This document shows, piece after piece, positions 22,199 through 30,868 of a stretch of 34,363 nt of DNA. The first letter of the stretch is position 1, and each line of letters opens with the position of its first letter. Under the pieces are notes generated by a model. That model made no database searches, was not told the DNA's origin, and was given only the letters and a program-made list of their open reading frames with translations. Position numbers and translations under genes: made by a program. The DNA is from Paracoccus limosus. Its GTDB lineage: Bacteria; Pseudomonadota; Alphaproteobacteria; Rhodobacterales; Rhodobacteraceae. Where the stretch lies: contig NZ_WMIF01000034.1 in the NCBI RefSeq assembly GCF_009711185.1, positions 1 through 34,363 of the forward strand. Direction: 5' to 3'.

Positions 22199-22222
22199 GG
22201 CCGGAGCTGCACGGGCGGATCC

Positions 22223-22258
22223 CGCCTGCCGCCGGCGCGGGCTCTTGCGCGGCAGGCG
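22223..22258. terminator. Hairpin after the tandem HD gene
   Basis: CGCCTGCCGC (22223-22232) and GCGGCAGGCG (22249-22258) are perfect 10-bp inverted arms with a 16-base loop, 25 bases after the stop codon. No U-tract follows. Confidence 0.45.
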
Positions 22259-22310
22259 CGGGCAGGGTGATGATGCGCCGTGCACTGCGGCGGTCACGGC
22301 CAGGATCATT

Positions 22311-22328
22311 GGTATGCAATTGCATACC
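22311..22328. promoter_or_regulatory. Perfect 18-bp palindrome upstream of icd
   Basis: GGTATGCAATTGCATACC is fully self-complementary over 18 bases. It is 69 bases before the icd start, and its centre is about 37 bases before a possible -10 box TATAGG (22356-22361), which has no good -35 partner. That layout suits an activator or repressor that binds next to RNA polymerase. The regulator is not identified. Confidence 0.7.
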
Positions 22329-22396
22329 GGGCTTTTCTTTGGCGGGAAATACGGCTATAGGCCAGCCGAGCCGAATCCTAATCGAAGGGACCACCC

Positions 22397-23608
22397 ATGT
22401 CGAAGATCAAGGTAGAGAACCCCGTCGTCGAGCTCGACGGCGACGAGATGACCCGGATCATCTGGGACTTCATCAAGCAAAAGCTGATCCTGCCCTATCT
22501 GGACGTGGACCTGAAATATTACGATCTGGGCATCGAGGAGCGTGACCGCACCAACGACCAGATCACCGTGGATGCCGCCGAGGCGATCAAACAATACGGC
22601 GTCGGCGTCAAATGCGCCACCATCACCCCCGACGAGGCCCGCGTCGAGGAATTCGGCCTGAAAAAGATGTGGAAGTCGCCCAACGGCACCATCCGCAACA
22701 TCCTGGGCGGCGTGATCTTCCGCGAGCCGATCATCTGCAAGAACGTGCCGCGTCTGGTGCCGCACTGGACCAAGCCGATCGTCGTCGGCCGCCACGCTTT
22801 CGGTGACCAGTACAAGGCAACCGATTTCCGCTATCCGGGCAAGGGCACGCTGTCGATCAAGTTCGTCGGCGAAGATGGCGAGACCATCGAGCACGAAGTC
22901 TATCAGGCGCCGGGTTCGGGCGTGGCGATGGCCATGTACAACCTGGACGAGTCGATCCGCGATTTCGCCCGCGCCAGCCTGAACTATGGTCTGAACCGCG
23001 GCTATCCCGTCTATCTGTCGACCAAGAACACCATCCTGAAAGCCTATGACGGCCGTTTCAAGGACATCTTCGCCGAGGTCTATGCCGCCGAGTTCGAGGA
23101 CAAGTTCAAGAAAGCCGGCATCACCTATGAGCACCGGCTGATCGACGACATGGTGGCCTCGGCGCTGAAATGGTCGGGCGGCTATGTCTGGGCCTGCAAG
23201 AACTACGACGGCGACGTGGAATCGGATATCGTGGCGCAGGGCTTCGGCTCGCTGGGGCTGATGACCTCGGTGCTGATGACGCCCGATGGCAAGATCGTGG
23301 AATCCGAGGCCGCCCACGGCACCGTGACCCGCCACTATCGCGAGCATCAGAAGGGCAACCAGACCTCGACCAACTCGATTGCGTCGATCTTTGCCTGGAC
23401 CGGTGGTCTGAAGCACCGTGCGAAACTGGACAACAACGAACAGCTGCTGAACTTTGCCCAGACGCTGGAGCGCGTGACGGTGCAGGCAGTGGAAGACGGC
23501 TACATGACCAAGGATCTGGCGCTGCTGGTCGGCCCGGATCAGAAATGGCTGACCACCATGGGCTATCTGGAAAAGGTCGACGAATATCTGAACAAGGCGC
23601 TGGCCTGA
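22397..23608 (+). CDS. icd: NADP-dependent isocitrate dehydrogenase
   Basis: This 403-residue TCA-cycle enzyme oxidises isocitrate to 2-oxoglutarate with NADP+. It belongs to the eukaryote-like homodimeric class common in alphaproteobacteria rather than the E. coli class. Markers include [14 protein letters not shown] (10-23), [13 protein letters not shown] (92-104), the metal-site segment [12 protein letters not shown] and the NADP-site [16 protein letters not shown]. Length and motifs are normal. The ATG at 22397 lies 6 bases after a GAAGGGA ribosome site. A perfect palindrome upstream hints at regulation, and a strong terminator follows, so this is a single-gene unit. Confidence 0.97.
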   Translation: MSKIKVENPVVELDGDEMTRIIWDFIKQKLILPYLDVDLKYYDLGIEERDRTNDQITVDAAEAIKQYGVGVKCATITPDEARVEEFGLKKMWKSPNGTIRNILGGVIFREPIICKNVPRLVPHWTKPIVVGRHAFGDQYKATDFRYPGKGTLSIKFVGEDGETIEHEVYQAPGSGVAMAMYNLDESIRDFARASLNYGLNRGYPVYLSTKNTILKAYDGRFKDIFAEVYAAEFEDKFKKAGITYEHRLIDDMVASALKWSGGYVWACKNYDGDVESDIVAQGFGSLGLMTSVLMTPDGKIVESEAAHGTVTRHYREHQKGNQTSTNSIASIFAWTGGLKHRAKLDNNEQLLNFAQTLERVTVQAVEDGYMTKDLALLVGPDQKWLTTMGYLEKVDEYLNKALA

Positions 23609-23627
23609 TCGGTTCGGAGCGGATTGG

Positions 23628-23656
23628 AAAGGGCCGGGGGAAACCCCGGCCCTTTT
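23628..23656 (+). terminator. Rho-independent terminator of icd
   Basis: AAAGGGCCGGGG (23628-23639) pairs perfectly with CCCCGGCCCTTT (23644-23655) around a GAAA tetraloop and ends in a run of four T. It lies 20 bases after the icd stop. Confidence 0.9.
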
Positions 23657-23822
23657 GCATGGGACGGGTCGGCGAGGGGTTGCGGCGCCGCGCCCCTATG
23701 GGCAACGGCGGTGGATTTGGCGCGGTTTTGTCGGGTATTTGTGAAATGGTGAAGGGCGAAGGCGCTTAACATGCCGGCCGGGCTGGAGTATGGGAGGCGC
23801 AAGCCCAAACGGAGTCCTCGCC

Positions 23823-24491
23823 ATGAAAGCCGCCGTCATCACCTTTCCCGGATCGAATTGCGATCGCGATCTGGCCGTTGCCCTGCAACAGGCGGGGGCC
23901 GAGGTCAGCCGGGTCTGGCACAAGGATGACGCCCTGCCCGACGGGGTGGATCTGGTGGCGGTTCCGGGTGGTTTTTCCTTTGGCGACTATCTGCGCTGCG
24001 GCGCGATCGCCGCGCATTCGCCGATCGCGGCGGCAGTGCGCGACCATGCCGCCCGTGGCGGCTATGTGCTGGGCGTCTGCAATGGCTTTCAGGTGCTGAC
24101 CGAGCTGGGCCTGCTGCCCGGGGCGCTGATGCGCAATGCCGGTCTGCAATTCATCTGCCGCGAGGTCGAACTGGAAGTGGCGAGCGCCGAAAGCGCCTAT
24201 ACCGCCGGTTTTGGCCGGGGTGAGCGGATCCGCGTGCCGGTGGCCCATCACGACGGCAATTACCAGATCGACGCCGAAGGTCTGGCCGCGCTGCGGGATC
24301 AGGACCGGATCGCATTCACCTATGCGCCGGCGATCAACGGCTCGATCGCCGATATTGCCGGGGTCATGTCCGAGAATCGTCGCGTGCTGGGCATGATGCC
24401 GCATCCCGAGCGCGCCGCCGAGGCGCAGCACGGCGGCACCGATGGCGCGCGGCTGTTCCGCTCGTTGATGGCCGGGGTTGTCGCCGCCTGA
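23823..24491 (+). CDS. purQ: Phosphoribosylformylglycinamidine synthase, glutaminase subunit
   Basis: PurQ supplies ammonia from glutamine to PurL in step four of purine synthesis. The 222-residue class I glutamine amidotransferase shows [12 protein letters not shown] (5-16), [14 protein letters not shown] (48-61), catalytic Cys86 in LGVCNGFQ, and His194/Glu196 in MPHPER. Size matches the small-type PurQ, which works with PurS and a PurL lacking its own glutaminase part. The partner purS gene, often immediately upstream of purQ in related bacteria, is not present here; upstream is icd with a terminator. The start follows GGAG; a longer frame from 23790 lacks support. Confidence 0.95.
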   Translation: MKAAVITFPGSNCDRDLAVALQQAGAEVSRVWHKDDALPDGVDLVAVPGGFSFGDYLRCGAIAAHSPIAAAVRDHAARGGYVLGVCNGFQVLTELGLLPGALMRNAGLQFICREVELEVASAESAYTAGFGRGERIRVPVAHHDGNYQIDAEGLAALRDQDRIAFTYAPAINGSIADIAGVMSENRRVLGMMPHPERAAEAQHGGTDGARLFRSLMAGVVAA

Positions 24492-24542
24492 CACCGCAAG
24501 GTTGAAAGCGCATCCGTCAACCCGCTTGGCGGAGCGTGTCGC

Positions 24543-24571
24543 TTGAGCGGCAGTAAACCGCGCATTACATT
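24543..24571 (+). promoter_or_regulatory. Candidate promoter of the sensor kinase operon
   Basis: TTGAGC (24543-24548) and TACATT (24566-24571) are 17 bases apart, with the -10 box 36 bases before the dctB-like ATG. It is of sigma-70 type; no -24/-12 element is seen. Confidence 0.5.
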
Positions 24572-24607
24572 GGCGCATGGCCTAGGATATGGGCCCGGCG
24601 GAGGTTC

Positions 24608-26404
24608 ATGCAGGACGAGGACATATCCAGCGCTTCACCCGAAAGCGGCAGGGCCGGATCGGCCGGGCGCTGGGGGCTGCGTGCGATCATCGCCGCGCTG
24701 CTGGTTCTGGCCGTCGGCACGATCTGGTTCACCAACAGCTGGCTGTCCTCGCGGTTTTCGGAGAACGTCCGTGTCCGCACCGAGCTGCGCTCGGCGCTGT
24801 ATACCGGCAATATCCTGTCCGAGTTGCAGCGCACCTCGGTGGTGCCGCAATTGCTGGCGCGCGATCCGGCGCTGATCTCGGCGCTGATGGGGAATGATTT
24901 TTCAGGCACCTCGGCGCGGCTGATTTCGGCGCAGAAGGAAATCGCGGCCTCGTCGATCCGGCTGCTGGATGCCTCGGGGCGGACGGTGGGCTCGACCGAC
25001 CGCAACCTGATCGGCACGAATTACGTGCGCGAACCGTTCTTTGTCGAGGCGTTGCGGTCCAAGGACACGGTGTTCACCGTCTCGGCCTCGCCGCAGGGCG
25101 CTTATGAATTTGCCTATTCGCGGGCGGTGGTGGCCGATGGGCGCACGCTGGGCGTGGTGGTGGTGGGGGCCGACCTGACCCGGCTGGTGCGCAGCTGGGC
25201 CGGGATTTCGGATGCCATCGCCGTGACCGACAGCGAGGGCGTGATCATCCTGTCCACCGAGCCGCGCTGGCGCGGGCTGACCCTGCCCGAGGCGCTGGCG
25301 GTGCGTTCTGCGCCTTCGGCGATCACCCGGGCGTTTCAGGTGACGGCCGACTGGGCCTCGTCCCCGGTCGATGCCTATGTCAAGGGCAAGGCGGTGATGC
25401 AGGCCGAGACGCGGATCCCGTTCCGTGGCTGGAAGATGATTTCGTTCACCACCTATGAGTCGGTGCGCGAGCGGGTGAACGCGGTGCTGGCGCTGGTCAT
25501 CATGGGCTTTGCCATCCTGCTGGCCGCTGCCTTTTACCTGTTGTCGCGTCGCGCGCAGGTTGAATCGGCGGCCTATATGCGCGAATCGGCCGATCTGCGG
25601 GCGCTGAACCAGCGTCTGACCCGCGAGATCGCCGAGCGCGAGCGGGTGCAGCGCGAGTTGCGCGTGGCCGAACAGACCGTGCAGCAATCCTCGAAGCTGG
25701 CCGCTTTGGGCGAGATGTCGGCCGGGGTCAGCCATGAGCTGAACCAGCCGCTGGCCGCGATGAAGACCTATCTGGCCGGGGCGCGGCTGCTTTTGCAGCG
25801 CGGCCGGGCCGAGGAGGCGCTGTCGAGTTTCCAGCGCATCGACGATCTGGTCGAGCGCATGGGGGCGATCACCCGGCAGCTGAAATCCTATGCCCGTAAG
25901 GGTGGTGAGGCCTTTGAGCCGGTCGATCTGCGGGTGGCGCTGTCGAGCGCGCTGGTGATGATGGAGCCGCAACTGCGCAATCGCACCATCAAGTTGCAGC
26001 GCAATATTCCGCGCTATCCGGTCATGGTCTATTGCGACCGGATCCGGCTGGAACAGGTCATCATCAACCTGTTGCGCAATGCAATCGACGCCATCAAATC
26101 GGTCCGCGACCCGGCGATCGAGATCACGGTCAGTTCGGGGTCTCACGCTTTCTTGTCTGTGCGCGACAACGGGCCGGGCGTATCGGATCTGGAAAAGCTG
26201 TTCGAGCCCTTTTTCACCACGAAGAAGCCGGGCGAGGGCACAGGTTTGGGGCTGGCGATCTCATCGGGGATCGCCGCCGATTTCGGCGGGCGTCTGACGG
26301 CGCATAACGTCGAGGGTGAAGCCGGCCAAGGGGCCGTATTCGAATTGGAGTTGCCGCTGCATGACCCGCGCCGCAAGGCCGGGGCACAGTTGGCAGCGGA
26401 GTAG
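24608..26404 (+). CDS. dctB: DctB-like sensor histidine kinase
   Basis: The 598-residue membrane kinase has helices at about 25-43 and 291-312 that flank a periplasmic PDC/Cache sensor (about 45-285) resembling the C4-dicarboxylate sensor DctB. A coiled linker (315-362) leads to the dimer domain with phospho-acceptor His376 (GVSHELNQPLAAMKTY). The ATPase domain shows N box NLLRNAID (487-494), G1 DNGPG (520-524), FEPFFTTK and G2 GTGLGLA (544-550). The start follows GGAGG. The response regulator gene begins 14 bases after the stop. DctB senses succinate, fumarate or malate in rhizobia; no dct transporter gene is visible here, so the signal is inferred from family resemblance only. Confidence 0.82.
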   Translation: MQDEDISSASPESGRAGSAGRWGLRAIIAALLVLAVGTIWFTNSWLSSRFSENVRVRTELRSALYTGNILSELQRTSVVPQLLARDPALISALMGNDFSGTSARLISAQKEIAASSIRLLDASGRTVGSTDRNLIGTNYVREPFFVEALRSKDTVFTVSASPQGAYEFAYSRAVVADGRTLGVVVVGADLTRLVRSWAGISDAIAVTDSEGVIILSTEPRWRGLTLPEALAVRSAPSAITRAFQVTADWASSPVDAYVKGKAVMQAETRIPFRGWKMISFTTYESVRERVNAVLALVIMGFAILLAAAFYLLSRRAQVESAAYMRESADLRALNQRLTREIAERERVQRELRVAEQTVQQSSKLAALGEMSAGVSHELNQPLAAMKTYLAGARLLLQRGRAEEALSSFQRIDDLVERMGAITRQLKSYARKGGEAFEPVDLRVALSSALVMMEPQLRNRTIKLQRNIPRYPVMVYCDRIRLEQVIINLLRNAIDAIKSVRDPAIEITVSSGSHAFLSVRDNGPGVSDLEKLFEPFFTTKKPGEGTGLGLAISSGIAADFGGRLTAHNVEGEAGQGAVFELELPLHDPRRKAGAQLAAE

Positions 26405-26418
26405 AAGGGGTAACGGGC

Positions 26419-27744
26419 ATGAGCCGCACGATGAAGATTGCCGTGGTGGACGATGAACCGGACATGCGCGAATCGATCAGCCAATGGCTGGCGCTTTCGG
26501 GGTTCGACACCGAGACATTTGCCAGCGCCGATGACGCGCTGAAGGTGATCGGGGCGGATTGGCCGGGGGTGATCATCTCGGACATCCGGATGCCGGGCAC
26601 CGATGGCATGGCCTTTCTGAAGCGGCTGATGGGCATTGATTCCGGCCTGCCGGTCATCATGATCACCGGCCACGGCGATGTGCCGATGGCGGTCGAGGCG
26701 ATGCGGATCGGCGCCATGGACTTCATGGAAAAGCCCTTCAATCCCGAGCGGCTGACCGAGCTGGTCAAGAAGGCGGGGCAGGCCCGGCGGATGACGCTGG
26801 ACAACCGCGCACTGCGCCGCGACCTGAGCGAGGGCCAGCAGGTGATGTCCAAGCTGATCGGCGCCAGCCCGGTGATGGAGCGGCTGCGCGAGGATATTCT
26901 GGATCTGGGGCAGGCCGATGGTCATGTGCTGATCGACGGCGAGACGGGCACCGGCAAGACGCTGGTCGCCCATGCGCTGCATGCGGTCGGGCCGCGTGCC
27001 AGCAAGAAATTCGTGCCGATTTCCTGCGCCGCCTATAATGACGAGGTGCTGGCCGCGAAACTGTTCGGCCCGGTCGAAAACGGGCTGCCGGCGGTCGAGG
27101 AGGCGCGGGGCGGCACGCTGTGCCTTGAGGATATCGAGGCGCTGTCGGATGGGCTGCAGGCGCGGCTGCTGGCTTTTATCGCCGAGCAGGGCACCCCGGC
27201 CGAAACCCGGATCATCGCCATTTCCAATGCACGCGGCGAGGGGCGCCGGGCCGAGGATTCGCTGCGCCCGGACCTGTTCTATCGCCTGACCGCGCTGAAA
27301 ATCACCCTGCCGCCGCTGCGCTCGCGCGGCGAGGACATTCTGGCGCTGTTCACCCGCATGACCGAGCAATTCAGCGAGGAATACGGCTGTGAGCCGCCGC
27401 AGGTCACCGCCCAAGAGGCCGCGCAGCTGCTGCAGGCGCCATGGCCGGGCAACGTGCGCCAGCTGATCAATGTGGCCGAGCGCGCGGTCCTGCAGAATCG
27501 GCGCGGCTCGGGCTCGATCGCGTCGCTTCTGATGGCGGATGGCGAAGAGACGCAGGAGGCGACCACCACCGAGGGCAAGCCGCTGAAGGAATATGTCGAA
27601 AGTTTCGAGAAGATGCTGATCGACAACACCATGCGGCGGCACAAGGGCAGCATCGCCGCCGTCATGGACGAGCTGTGCCTGCCGCGCCGGACGCTGAATG
27701 AAAAGATGGCGAAATACGGGTTGAGCCGGGGCGATTATCTGTAA
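26419..27744 (+). CDS. dctD: DctD/NtrC-type response regulator lacking the GAFTGA loop
   Basis: The 441-residue regulator has a receiver domain (1-120; acidic Asp11/Asp12, phospho-acceptor Asp55 in SDIRMPG, Thr83, Lys105), an AAA+ domain (about 145-365) and a FIS-type helix-turn-helix (about 405-438). Walker A is intact (GETGTGKT, 174-181). However, the sigma-54 contact loop is missing: after LFGP (215-218) the chain goes VENGLPAVEEARGGTL, with no GAFTGA. The Walker B acid pair reads Glu-Asp (LCLED, 234-238) instead of the usual Asp-Glu. Arg283/Arg289 and the sensor-II stretch PWPGNVRQL remain. NtrC of Rhodobacter capsulatus is known to lack this loop and to work with sigma-70 polymerase; the same may hold here. 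It pairs with the preceding kinase gene. Confidence 0.85.
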   Translation: MSRTMKIAVVDDEPDMRESISQWLALSGFDTETFASADDALKVIGADWPGVIISDIRMPGTDGMAFLKRLMGIDSGLPVIMITGHGDVPMAVEAMRIGAMDFMEKPFNPERLTELVKKAGQARRMTLDNRALRRDLSEGQQVMSKLIGASPVMERLREDILDLGQADGHVLIDGETGTGKTLVAHALHAVGPRASKKFVPISCAAYNDEVLAAKLFGPVENGLPAVEEARGGTLCLEDIEALSDGLQARLLAFIAEQGTPAETRIIAISNARGEGRRAEDSLRPDLFYRLTALKITLPPLRSRGEDILALFTRMTEQFSEEYGCEPPQVTAQEAAQLLQAPWPGNVRQLINVAERAVLQNRRGSGSIASLLMADGEETQEATTTEGKPLKEYVESFEKMLIDNTMRRHKGSIAAVMDELCLPRRTLNEKMAKYGLSRGDYL

Positions 27745-27781
27745 TCGCGGCGGGCAGATGTACGATTTGGTGAAAAACCGA

Positions 27782-27811
27782 TTGTAACAGCTTGGCCTTC
27801 CCCGCTATCCT
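27782..27811 (+). promoter_or_regulatory. Candidate rne promoter
   Basis: TTGTAA (27782-27787) and TATCCT (27806-27811) are 18 bases apart. A start here would give rne a leader of about 355 bases. The box quality is modest. Confidence 0.4.
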
Positions 27812-28175
27812 TCAAGCCAAGAGCAGGACATTCCAGCAACCGTTGGTTGTTCTCTCTCATCAGTTTCGCAGCGCATCTGCCAGCCGCGACCCGGAAAAGG
27901 CCGGTGGCAGGATGCGCGGAAAATCGGCGCCCATGCCCCGCCTGGGGCCTCTGGGCAATCGTATCGCCGCCCGAACCGCATTCGCGGCGCGGGCCAAGAA
28001 AGGTAAACAGACGCGATGGATCGCGCAGCGCAGTTTGATCGACAACGGCACCAGGGAAAGCTCCCCGGTGCCGCGATTGCTGCTGTCTGCATGATGCGGC
28101 GCGCCCCTTCATTGTGCAGCCTGTCCGCATTTCCGCCGTTGCGCGGGTCCGGCGGGCTGCCCGGAACACGGAAAC
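27812..28175 (+). promoter_or_regulatory. Long 5' leader of rne
   Basis: The 431 bases between the DctD-like stop and rne hold no convincing gene; short frames do not have good starts. Folding by eye shows CGCGA/TCGCG (28012-28025) and a stronger hairpin at 28046-28073. RNase E in E. coli adjusts its own level by cutting hairpins in a leader of similar length, so a comparable autoregulatory leader is plausible. Confidence 0.45.
28046..28073 (+). promoter_or_regulatory. Hairpin in the rne leader
   Basis: CGGCACC-A-GGGA (28046-28057) pairs with TCCC-C-GGTGCCG (28062-28073): eleven pairs, one A-C mismatch and a 4-base loop AAGC. There is no U-run behind it, so it is unlikely to be a terminator. 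It lies about 100 bases before the rne start. Confidence 0.5.
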
Positions 28176-30797
28176 ATGTCAAAGAAAATGCTGATCGACG
28201 CCACGCATGCCGAGGAAACTCGGGTTGTCGTGGTCGACGGAACCAAGGTCGAGGAATTTGATTTCGAGACCGTCAACAAGCGGCAGCTTGCTGGCAACAT
28301 CTATCTGGCCAAGGTCACGCGGGTCGAACCCTCGCTGCAGGCGGCCTTTGTGGATTACGGCGGCAACCGCCACGGCTTTCTGGCCTTTGCCGAAATCCAT
28401 CCCGATTACTACCAGATCCCCGCAGCCGACCGTAAGGCGCTGATCGAGGAAGAGCGTCAGGCCGCCGCCGCCGAAAGCGAAGAGGCCGAAAAGCCGCGCC
28501 GCAACAACCAGCGCCGCCGCAAGGCGCCGCAGCCGGCGCAGGCCGATGCCGGTGATGTCGTGGTCTCGCAAGAGATCGCCGGCATGACCGTGGTCGATCC
28601 CGGCGAGGGCGAGGACAGTCTGGCCGCCGGCTTTGACGTTGCGGTGACCGCCGTGGCCGCGCCCGCCGAGCCTGCCGCCGAAGCCGCTGCCGAAACCATT
28701 GCTGCGCCCGCCGATGAGGCCGAGGACGATCAGGCCGCCGAGGATGACGGCATCGAATCCGTCGCCGAAGAGGACGTCGCCGAGGAAATCAGCGCACCCA
28801 AGCGCCAGCCGCGTGCGCGTCGCTACAAGATTCAGGAAGTGATCAAGGTCCGGCAGATCATGCTGGTTCAGGTCGTCAAGGAAGAGCGCGGCAACAAGGG
28901 CGCCGCCCTGACCACCTATCTGTCGCTGGCCGGTCGTTACTGCGTGCTGATGCCCAATACCGCGCGCGGTGGTGGTATCTCGCGCAAGATCACCAATGCC
29001 GCCGACCGCAAGAAGCTGAAGGAAATCGCGTCCGAGTTGGAGGTGCCGGAAGGCGCCGGGCTGATCATCCGCACCGCGGGCAGCCAGCGCACCCGGACCG
29101 AGATCCGCCGCGACTATGAATACCTGATGCGGCTGTGGGAACAGATCCGCGAGCTGACCTTCAAATCGATCGCGCCAGCGCCGGTCTATGAGGAAGGCGA
29201 CCTGATCAAGCGGACCATCCGCGACATCTACTCGAAAGAGATCGACGAGGTTCTGGTCGAGGGCGAGCGCGGCTATCGCACCGCCAAGGACTTCATGAAG
29301 ATGATCATGCCGTCCCACGCCAAGAACGTGCGGCATTATCAGGACCAGATGCCGCTGTTCGCCCGCTTCCAGGTCGAAAGCTATCTGGGCGGCATGTTCA
29401 ACCCGGTCGTGCAGTTGAAATCGGGCGGCTATATCGTCATCGGCGTGACCGAGGCGCTGGTTGCCATCGACGTGAACTCGGGTCGGGCCACGAAAGAGGG
29501 CTCGATCGAGGATACGGCGCTGAAGACCAACCTTGAGGCCGCCGACGAGGTGGCCCGCCAGCTGCGCCTGCGCGATCTGGCCGGTCTGATCGTCATCGAC
29601 TTCATCGACATGGAAGAGCGCAAGAACAACGCCGCCGTCGAGAAGCGTTTCAAGGACAAGCTCAAGACCGACCGCGCGCGGATTCAGGTCGGCCGCATCT
29701 CGGGCTTTGGCCTGCTGGAAATGTCGCGCCAGCGCTTGCGTCCGGGCATGCTGGAATCGACCACGCAGCCCTGTGCGCATTGCCATGGCACCGGCCTGAT
29801 CCGCAGCGATGACAGCCTTGCGCTGACCATCCTGCGCGCCATCGAGGAAGAGGGCACCCGCAAGCGGTCGCGCGAAGTTCTGGTCAAGGCGCCGATCGCC
29901 GTCGCCAACTTCCTGATGAATGCCAAGCGCGAGCATATCGCCGGCATCGAGGCGCGTTACGGCATGTCGGTGCGGGTCGAGGCTGATCCCACCCTGATCT
30001 CGCCCGATTACGCCATCGAGAAGTTCAAGACCGCCACCCGCAATGTGCCCGAAGTGGCGCATCCGGTGGTCTCGGTCGATGCGAGCCTGATGGCGCAGAT
30101 CGACGGCGAGGATCCGGCGCTGGACGAGGAAGATGACGAGGAGATCGTCGAGGACACCCGCGCCGAAGATGCCGGTGCCGACGAGGCCGAAGCCCAGTCC
30201 GATGAGCGTGGCGACCGCGACGAGGCGGGCGAGAATGGCGGCAAGCGCCGTCGCCGCCGTCGTCGCCGCCGCAATGGCCGCAACGGCGAGGCCGAAGGCA
30301 GCGCCGGCGCCGATGAGGCGGGCGACGATTCCGCCGATGAGGCTGATGAGGCCGAAGCCGCCGCCCCGGTCGCGGACGAGGTTGTCGATCTGCCCGAGGA
30401 AGCCGCCGAAGAGGCGGGCAAGGGTCGCCGTCGCCGCTCGCGTCGCCGCCGGGACGATTCGGTCGAGCCCGCCGTCGAGACGGTCGAGGCAGTTCAGGCC
30501 GAGGTGGCCGAGGTCGTCGAAACCGCCGAGGTTGCCCCGGATGACGCGGCCGAAGTCGCGCCGCTGCTGGCCGAGGTCGATCTGGTCGAAGAGATGGCCG
30601 TGCTGACCGAAGAGCCCCAGCCCGAGCCTGAGGCCGCGCCCGAGATCGCAGCAGAAACCCCGGCCGAACCCGCTGCCGAGGTTGCTCCGGCGCCCGAGGT
30701 CGAGCTGGCCCATGTGCCGGCCGCGCCCGAACCGGCCCTGACCGCCGAGGAATCGGCGCCCCGGCCCAAGCGCCGCGGCTGGTGGTCGCAGGGCTGA
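28176..30797 (+). CDS. rne: Ribonuclease E
   Basis: This 873-residue endoribonuclease initiates mRNA decay and processes rRNA and tRNA precursors. The S1 domain starts at about 37 (GNIYLAKVTRVEPSLQAAFV). It is split by a low-complexity acidic/alanine insertion (about 95-213) and resumes at RYKIQEVIKVRQIMLVQV. The 5'-sensor/RNase H-like region follows, with catalytic Asp432 (AIDVNSGR) and Asp475 (VIDFIDME). The Zn-link CAHC (Cys533/Cys536) joins protomers. The C-terminal third (about 640-873) is disordered, alternating acidic stretches with Arg-rich clusters (about 690-700), and ends in KRRGWWSQG, likely a docking tail for degradosome partners. It has a long leader and a strong terminator. RNase G lacks such a tail. 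Confidence 0.95.
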   Translation: MSKKMLIDATHAEETRVVVVDGTKVEEFDFETVNKRQLAGNIYLAKVTRVEPSLQAAFVDYGGNRHGFLAFAEIHPDYYQIPAADRKALIEEERQAAAAESEEAEKPRRNNQRRRKAPQPAQADAGDVVVSQEIAGMTVVDPGEGEDSLAAGFDVAVTAVAAPAEPAAEAAAETIAAPADEAEDDQAAEDDGIESVAEEDVAEEISAPKRQPRARRYKIQEVIKVRQIMLVQVVKEERGNKGAALTTYLSLAGRYCVLMPNTARGGGISRKITNAADRKKLKEIASELEVPEGAGLIIRTAGSQRTRTEIRRDYEYLMRLWEQIRELTFKSIAPAPVYEEGDLIKRTIRDIYSKEIDEVLVEGERGYRTAKDFMKMIMPSHAKNVRHYQDQMPLFARFQVESYLGGMFNPVVQLKSGGYIVIGVTEALVAIDVNSGRATKEGSIEDTALKTNLEAADEVARQLRLRDLAGLIVIDFIDMEERKNNAAVEKRFKDKLKTDRARIQVGRISGFGLLEMSRQRLRPGMLESTTQPCAHCHGTGLIRSDDSLALTILRAIEEEGTRKRSREVLVKAPIAVANFLMNAKREHIAGIEARYGMSVRVEADPTLISPDYAIEKFKTATRNVPEVAHPVVSVDASLMAQIDGEDPALDEEDDEEIVEDTRAEDAGADEAEAQSDERGDRDEAGENGGKRRRRRRRRRNGRNGEAEGSAGADEAGDDSADEADEAEAAAPVADEVVDLPEEAAEEAGKGRRRRSRRRRDDSVEPAVETVEAVQAEVAEVVETAEVAPDDAAEVAPLLAEVDLVEEMAVLTEEPQPEPEAAPEIAAETPAEPAAEVAPAPEVELAHVPAAPEPALTAEESAPRPKRRGWWSQG

Positions 30798-30822
30798 GCC
30801 GCCCGAAATGATGCAAGATTGA

Positions 30823-30849
30823 GGCGCGGGGGCTTTCCCGCGCCTTTTT
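30823..30849 (+). terminator. Rho-independent terminator of rne
   Basis: GGCGCGGG (30823-30830) pairs with CCCGCGCC (30837-30844) around GGCTTT and is followed by TTTTT (30845-30849). The next gene starts 19 bases further, so its own message can have only a minimal leader. Confidence 0.9.
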
Positions 30850-30868
30850 CATGGTTAGTCTGCGCCTC

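Noticed and set aside
20987..22309. 440-codon minus-strand frame opposite the tandem HD gene
   Set aside because: Mirror frame; the internal repeat of the plus-strand gene explains the repeats seen in it.
24543..24607. Sigma-54 promoter before the sensor kinase
   Set aside because: No GG-N10-GC -24/-12 pattern is seen; a sigma-70-like pair with 17-base spacing fits better.
28179..30713. 844-codon minus-strand frame opposite rne
   Set aside because: It is a mirror of the rne coding sequence with low-complexity composition and no family features.
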